Part shown: positions 60,431 through 64,000 of the stretch, piece after piece
Layout of the letters: every line of letters begins with the position of its first letter
Position numbering within the stretch: position 1 is the first letter of the stretch
Assembly: GCA_021464245.1 (NCBI GenBank)
Contig: JADCRB010000002.1
Span: 2,533,073-2,597,072 of the forward strand
Origin: Carallia brachiata
Taxonomy: Eukaryota > Streptophyta > Magnoliopsida > Malpighiales > Rhizophoraceae
Direction: 5' to 3'
Length of the DNA stretch: 64,000 bases
The notes under the pieces: model-generated
What the model was told of the DNA's origin: nothing
The model's database searches: none
What the model saw: only the letters and a program-made list of their open reading frames with translations
Program-made: the position numbers and the translations under genes

Positions 60431-61549
60431 CTTTTTGTTAGAATTTGTTGAGCATTTATTTTGATTATTGACTTCCCACATTTGATTGATGATTACATGC
60501 CTTGATTAAATTTGCATATTTTATTGATTTATTGATCGATTATATGATTGAGATTTCCTTAGTTGTGTTTTATTCTGATTGGAGTATATATAACAACTAT
60601 TTATTGTGATTATATTTCTTATAGAAGCTTTTTATTATAATTATGTATTATATAGATATAATTTATTATGTTTGCTCTTTATAGCACGATCTCGTGTATT
60701 TGAATTTGAATTAAGCTAATCTTGAGTCAAAGGTCTTGCATATCTATTATCTCTTCACTTTTAGAAAGGTGTTGATGTGAAATTGGAAGATCATAAAAGA
60801 AAGGAAATTTGTCTTGGCAAGATTAAAAAGCTGCAGTCAGGCAGATCAATCAACTAGTGTGTTGGCTTTGATTGACCATATGGTCATAGACAGAGAAGAG
60901 TAGATTGACGCAGTACTAAAGGCTTTGGTCGATCTATCATCCCCATGGTCAATCAGGCACTCGACAGACAGAAAGATTCCATTTCCTTTTTGGGTATGAT
61001 TTTCTTTCGAAAGGAAATCTTTGACCCAACAGCTAAAGTTTTTAGGCTATATATGAGAGGCCTTGTATACCATCTAGGGTACAACTTTAGACCAGATGTT
61101 GTGAATCCAAAAATTAGCCTATTTGATTATGGAAATAAGAGAAAAGAAAAAAAAAGAAAGAGAAAAGTGAGACTCTGAGTTCTTGTTTTTTGAAAAACTT
61201 CATAGAAGCTTGTGTTCTAGGATGTAAACAAAAGTTGTGTTGTAAGGGTTGTTTTCAGTCATTAAAAGAAGAAAGGTGATTATGGATTGAATGTCAAGGA
61301 AGAGGCATTAAAGAGTGGATGGAGGGTCTTGGTTAGAGCCGAACTATCATAAATCACTGTACAGACTCTTCTTCCCTTCTCTCATTTACATTTAGTTACG
61401 TTTGTTATTGTTTTTATTGATCACTTTATAGTTGTTTATTAATTATTATTGCAATGAACCTCTTTGGAATTGAAATTGAGAGAAACGTGTGAGAAACTCG
61501 AAAACACTCAATTTACCACCCTCTTGGAATGCACCGGACCAACACTTTT
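60431..61549. mobile_element. Solo LTR (1109 bp) inside copia RNase H
   Basis: Element 60436-61544 starts TGTTAGAATTTGTTGAG and ends CACCGGACCAACA, flanked by a perfect 5-bp target duplication CTTTT (60431-60435 and 61545-61549). Excluding it, the copia RNase H region reads on from HISTF to GYCIKF. No polyprotein is present, so it is a solo LTR; superfamily not determinable from the LTR alone. Confidence 0.85.
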
Positions 61550-61969
61550 GGTTATTGTATCAAATTTAGAACAACTGGCTTGGTCATGATTGTCGAGAAA
61601 CAATCTATTGTTTCACTTTCAATTTGTGAAATAGAGTATCTAGTTGTAGCTTCCAGTGTTTGTTAAACAGTTTGGTTGAAGAATTTGTTGAATGAGATGC
61701 ATGTTCCAGTTTAAGGTCTTACAAAGATATTTACTGATAATCTTCTGCTATTAATTTAGCCAAAAATCCAATGACGCATGGAAGGAGTAAGCATATTGAT
61801 ATTCATTTTAATTTTGAGAGATCATATTGATAAAGCGAGATTAAGTTGTCATATTGCAAGTTTAAGATTAAGTTGCTAATATTCTCACGAAGTCATTAAA
61901 TATGACGTGTTTGTCAAATTAAAAGAGATGTTGGAAATGCAAGTCTCACCAATCAGAATTAATGGGGAA

Positions 61970-62176
61970 TGTTGGAGTTAATCAAGATTTAAGAGTTATT
62001 TGTTATTTGAGTAGAAGTTGAATTTTTTGTATATTTTCCAAAGTTGGGTTGAATTATAAGTTTGATTATTGGTACTATATAAAGACGTGATATTTATATT
62101 AGTGTGTGTACTTCTCTTATTATTGTGTGATATTTTGAGTTTAATAAAGTAAAATTTAGTTAATTTAACTGTAACA
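61970..62176 (+). mobile_element. 3' LTR of the copia element
   Basis: Starts TGTTGGAGTTAATC after a polypurine tract and ends TTAACTGTAACA, about 207 bp. ACTATATAAAG near 62075 is a TATA candidate, and AATAAA near 62141 could be a poly(A) signal. No matching 5' LTR is in the window. Confidence 0.75.
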
Positions 62177-62780
62177 AGCGCAATCTCTTAATCACAATCC
62201 TTATGGCATCGTCGTTTGGGTCACCCCTCTTTCAAGATTTTAGAGCATGTGATTAGACTACATTTGTTACCCAATAATTTATTAGTAACAAGCCAACCTT
62301 GTGTAATTAATATAATTGGAATAAAAGTCAGCGACTTCCCTTCTCCAATTTTACATTGTCTAGTATACGGTCTCTTGAAATAATTTTTGTAGATGTATGG
62401 GACCATCACTAATAGAATCTATTAATGGGTGCAAATATATACATGGTTTTTATTATCGTTTTACTAGATATACTTGAATTTATTCACTCCGTTAAGTTTT
62501 GATGTTTTTTCAATATTTCTTACGTTCAAAATCTGGTTGAATAGCGTTAAATCAGTCCATAAAATCTTTTTATTTCGATCGAAGAGGAGAGTTTCAAGCG
62601 CACATTTCTTTTTAACATCACATAGAATTTTCCAAATTCTTATACCCTATTTACACCAAAACATAATGGTATATCTCAATGTAAACACAAACATATTGTA
62701 GAATTAGGCTTAATACTTTTACGTCAAACTACTCTTATTCCCTCTCTCAATTTTAACAATATAAACCGATTACCTTAGAC
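62177..62780. other. AT-rich intergenic stretch
   Basis: No gene or element end is recognised. Confidence 0.5.
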
Positions 62781-62784
62781 CAAC

Positions 62785-62895
62785 CACTTACGTAGTCCTT
62801 GCGCCAGTTGGGAGACAGAGGTTTAAACCCCATCTCCCCAGTCCACCCTCCCTTTACGTATGGGCTTTGCCCTCCCAAGACACAATAAAAAAATG
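62785..62895 (+). mobile_element. SINE-like fragment
   Basis: GCGCCAGTTGGGAGACAGAG resembles a tRNA box A/anticodon-proximal region, GGTTTAAACCCC resembles box B, and the segment ends AATAAAAAAA at about 62884-62893. Spacing between the boxes is shorter than in a full SINE and no target duplication was found. Confidence 0.4.
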
Positions 62896-64000
62896 AATGT
62901 AATATTAAAACATTAAAATCGACTATAGTTCCCCTTTCCCAGGCCATCAAGTGTGGTTTCAGCTGTATATTTGCAAAGATCACTTGAAGAAGGAAGTTAT
63001 ATTCAGGAATGATACTGGCAACAGCACAAACTGTAAGCGAAGTTGTGCAAGATGATTAGGTCCGCTAAAGAATTAGGATTTTCCTTTGCTGACAAAAGCT
63101 AATGTGCTTGTGCTATTTTTGATTTGGGTATCTGATCTGCACTTGGAAGGAAGATGAGATTTTGAAGCCCGTCTCTTTTGGTAATCAGGCCAACAACAAA
63201 GATACCATAGACATCCTAGAAAGCCAAGTTGCTTGTCTGTCCAGTGAAAACCAATTCAATATCATGAAATTCTTTATAGGATTGTTGTTATATTCTCAAA
63301 GTTTATACAACATACTGTTCCATATGATACAATTAATAAAAACTAGTATGTGCACCTCTTTTTGGATGTGATGGTTGCTTTTGCTGTAATGTCGTGAGCT
63401 TTTGTATTGTTCCGTTGGATTTGGTTTCTCTTTGGGGAGAGAGACAAGGAGAGAGACACAGGGACAAAGAAAGAGCACCTGCCCCCCGGGGTGTGAGAGG
63501 GAAGGGAGAGTGAGTGGGTGATTTTAGGATGTCTCTAGTATAAAACTGACCGTTTTCAGCCCTCAGTAGACAGGGATCCAAGAGCCAGAGATGGAGGTTG
63601 AAGTCAAAGAAAATAGAGCTTTAAGGACTTTAAGAGCATCAAGGAAGATTCTGATAGTTCCAAGGATGTTACCCTAAATGGTACGATGAGTCTAATGGTT
63701 TGTCCATGACCGCAAAAATTTTTTTTTTCCGAAAGGTCAAGAACAACAACATTCCGTTTTTGGAGTCGATTTGAGTAAGCCTGCAAGCCTGATTGGTGAT
63801 CAAGAATGCAACATACAAAATGAGATAGGTTATGTATCTATAGAAGGATGTACCTTGGCTCTCTCTAAAGAGAAGAATGCTTATATTGCAATAAAAGAAG
63901 TTGCTTCAGTACAACAGTGCATGTAATTTCATTTTCTGGCTCAAAACCTCAAACGACTCAGCCTTTAAATTCTGCTTTCACAAACTCGACACTTTTTGCT
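62896..64000 (+). other. Unassigned right-end stretch with a broken ORF
   Basis: A GA-rich segment at 63430-63520 (5'-UTR-like) is followed by ATG at 63591. Frames then break: SNGLSMTAKIF near 63690 continues one base out of register as SVFGVDLSKPASLIGDQECN to about 63924, where it stops. It reads like a decayed or unspliced protein-coding gene running rightward, but I do not recognise the family and it may continue beyond the window. Confidence 0.3.

Larger units (their letters stand above)
57540..62176 (+). mobile_element. Ty1/copia element, 5'-truncated, with 3' LTR; split by a solo LTR
   Basis: Domains appear in copia order on the plus strand. A gag RG-rich region and zinc knuckle CYSCHKRDHYPYEC lie near 57730-57780. 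Protease-like NTWFLDIRCTNHI and FVYVP-like VFYVPDTKSNIL follow (57890-58110). An integrase region with stops spans 58300-58950. The reverse transcriptase has SVFLNGPLEEEVFVKQPS (59665-59730) and LYVDDLIFVGN (59905-59945). RNase H begins MRYLTCTRPNI (60214) and resumes after the inserted LTR as KQSIVSLSICEIEYLV (61595-61640). A polypurine tract AATGGGGAA precedes the 3' LTR. Many stops and frameshifts; the 5' LTR and most of gag are missing. It directly abuts the LINE at 57535-57540. Confidence 0.88.

Overview
This is nuclear DNA from a flowering plant, most likely a eudicot. Genes have GT-AG introns, intergenic DNA is very AT-rich, WRKY genes of groups IIc and IIe are present, and Ty1/copia, L1-type LINE, SINE, hAT and Helitron-like debris is common. 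I cannot name the species from the sequence alone.

Layout. (1) 0-11 kb: a copia reverse transcriptase remnant; a tRNA-Ala-like gene missing one anticodon-loop base; a two-exon LEA14-type gene with two small indels; a foldback MITE; two SINEs; a perfect 202-bp tandem duplication; and a group IIc WRKY gene with a 1-nt frame break in a GCT-rich run. (2) 11.2-26 kb: two diverged copies of one ~5-6 kb block on either side of an intact intronless sphingolipid delta-8 desaturase (17265-18617, +). The right copy holds a complete six-exon mitochondrial ribosomal protein mL46 gene (26022-23276, -). The left copy is a wrecked mL46 pseudogene with exons 2-4 missing, a copia fragment in one intron and Helitron-like repeats in place of the lost exons. 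(3) 26-36 kb: an hAT-like element rich in CCGGTT, a LINE 3' end, a PPR remnant, and a field of AT-rich Helitron-like repeats between two ~144-bp direct repeats. (4) 36.1-37.6 kb: an intact three-exon group IIe WRKY (WRKY22/27 type). (5) 38-46 kb: gene-poor AT-rich DNA. (6) 45.9-48.6 kb: an hAT element with a decayed transposase C-terminus, carrying a second hAT-type element with a perfect 8-bp target duplication. (7) 49.9-53.7 kb: a pseudogene of the exocyst subunit SEC10. (8) 55-62.2 kb: a LINE broken by a solo LTR, abutting a copia element broken by another solo LTR, both with perfect 5-bp target duplications.

The genes are ordinary plant housekeeping and regulatory genes: membrane lipid modification, mitochondrial translation, stress and defence transcription. 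They do not form a visible pathway or cluster. I found no convincing evidence of a wholly new system. The most informative observations are evolutionary: the split fate of the duplicated mL46 block, the SEC10 remnant, the nested transposons with readable insertion order, and a cluster of small indels restricted to the first ~10.5 kb, which is either local gene decay or local sequence error.
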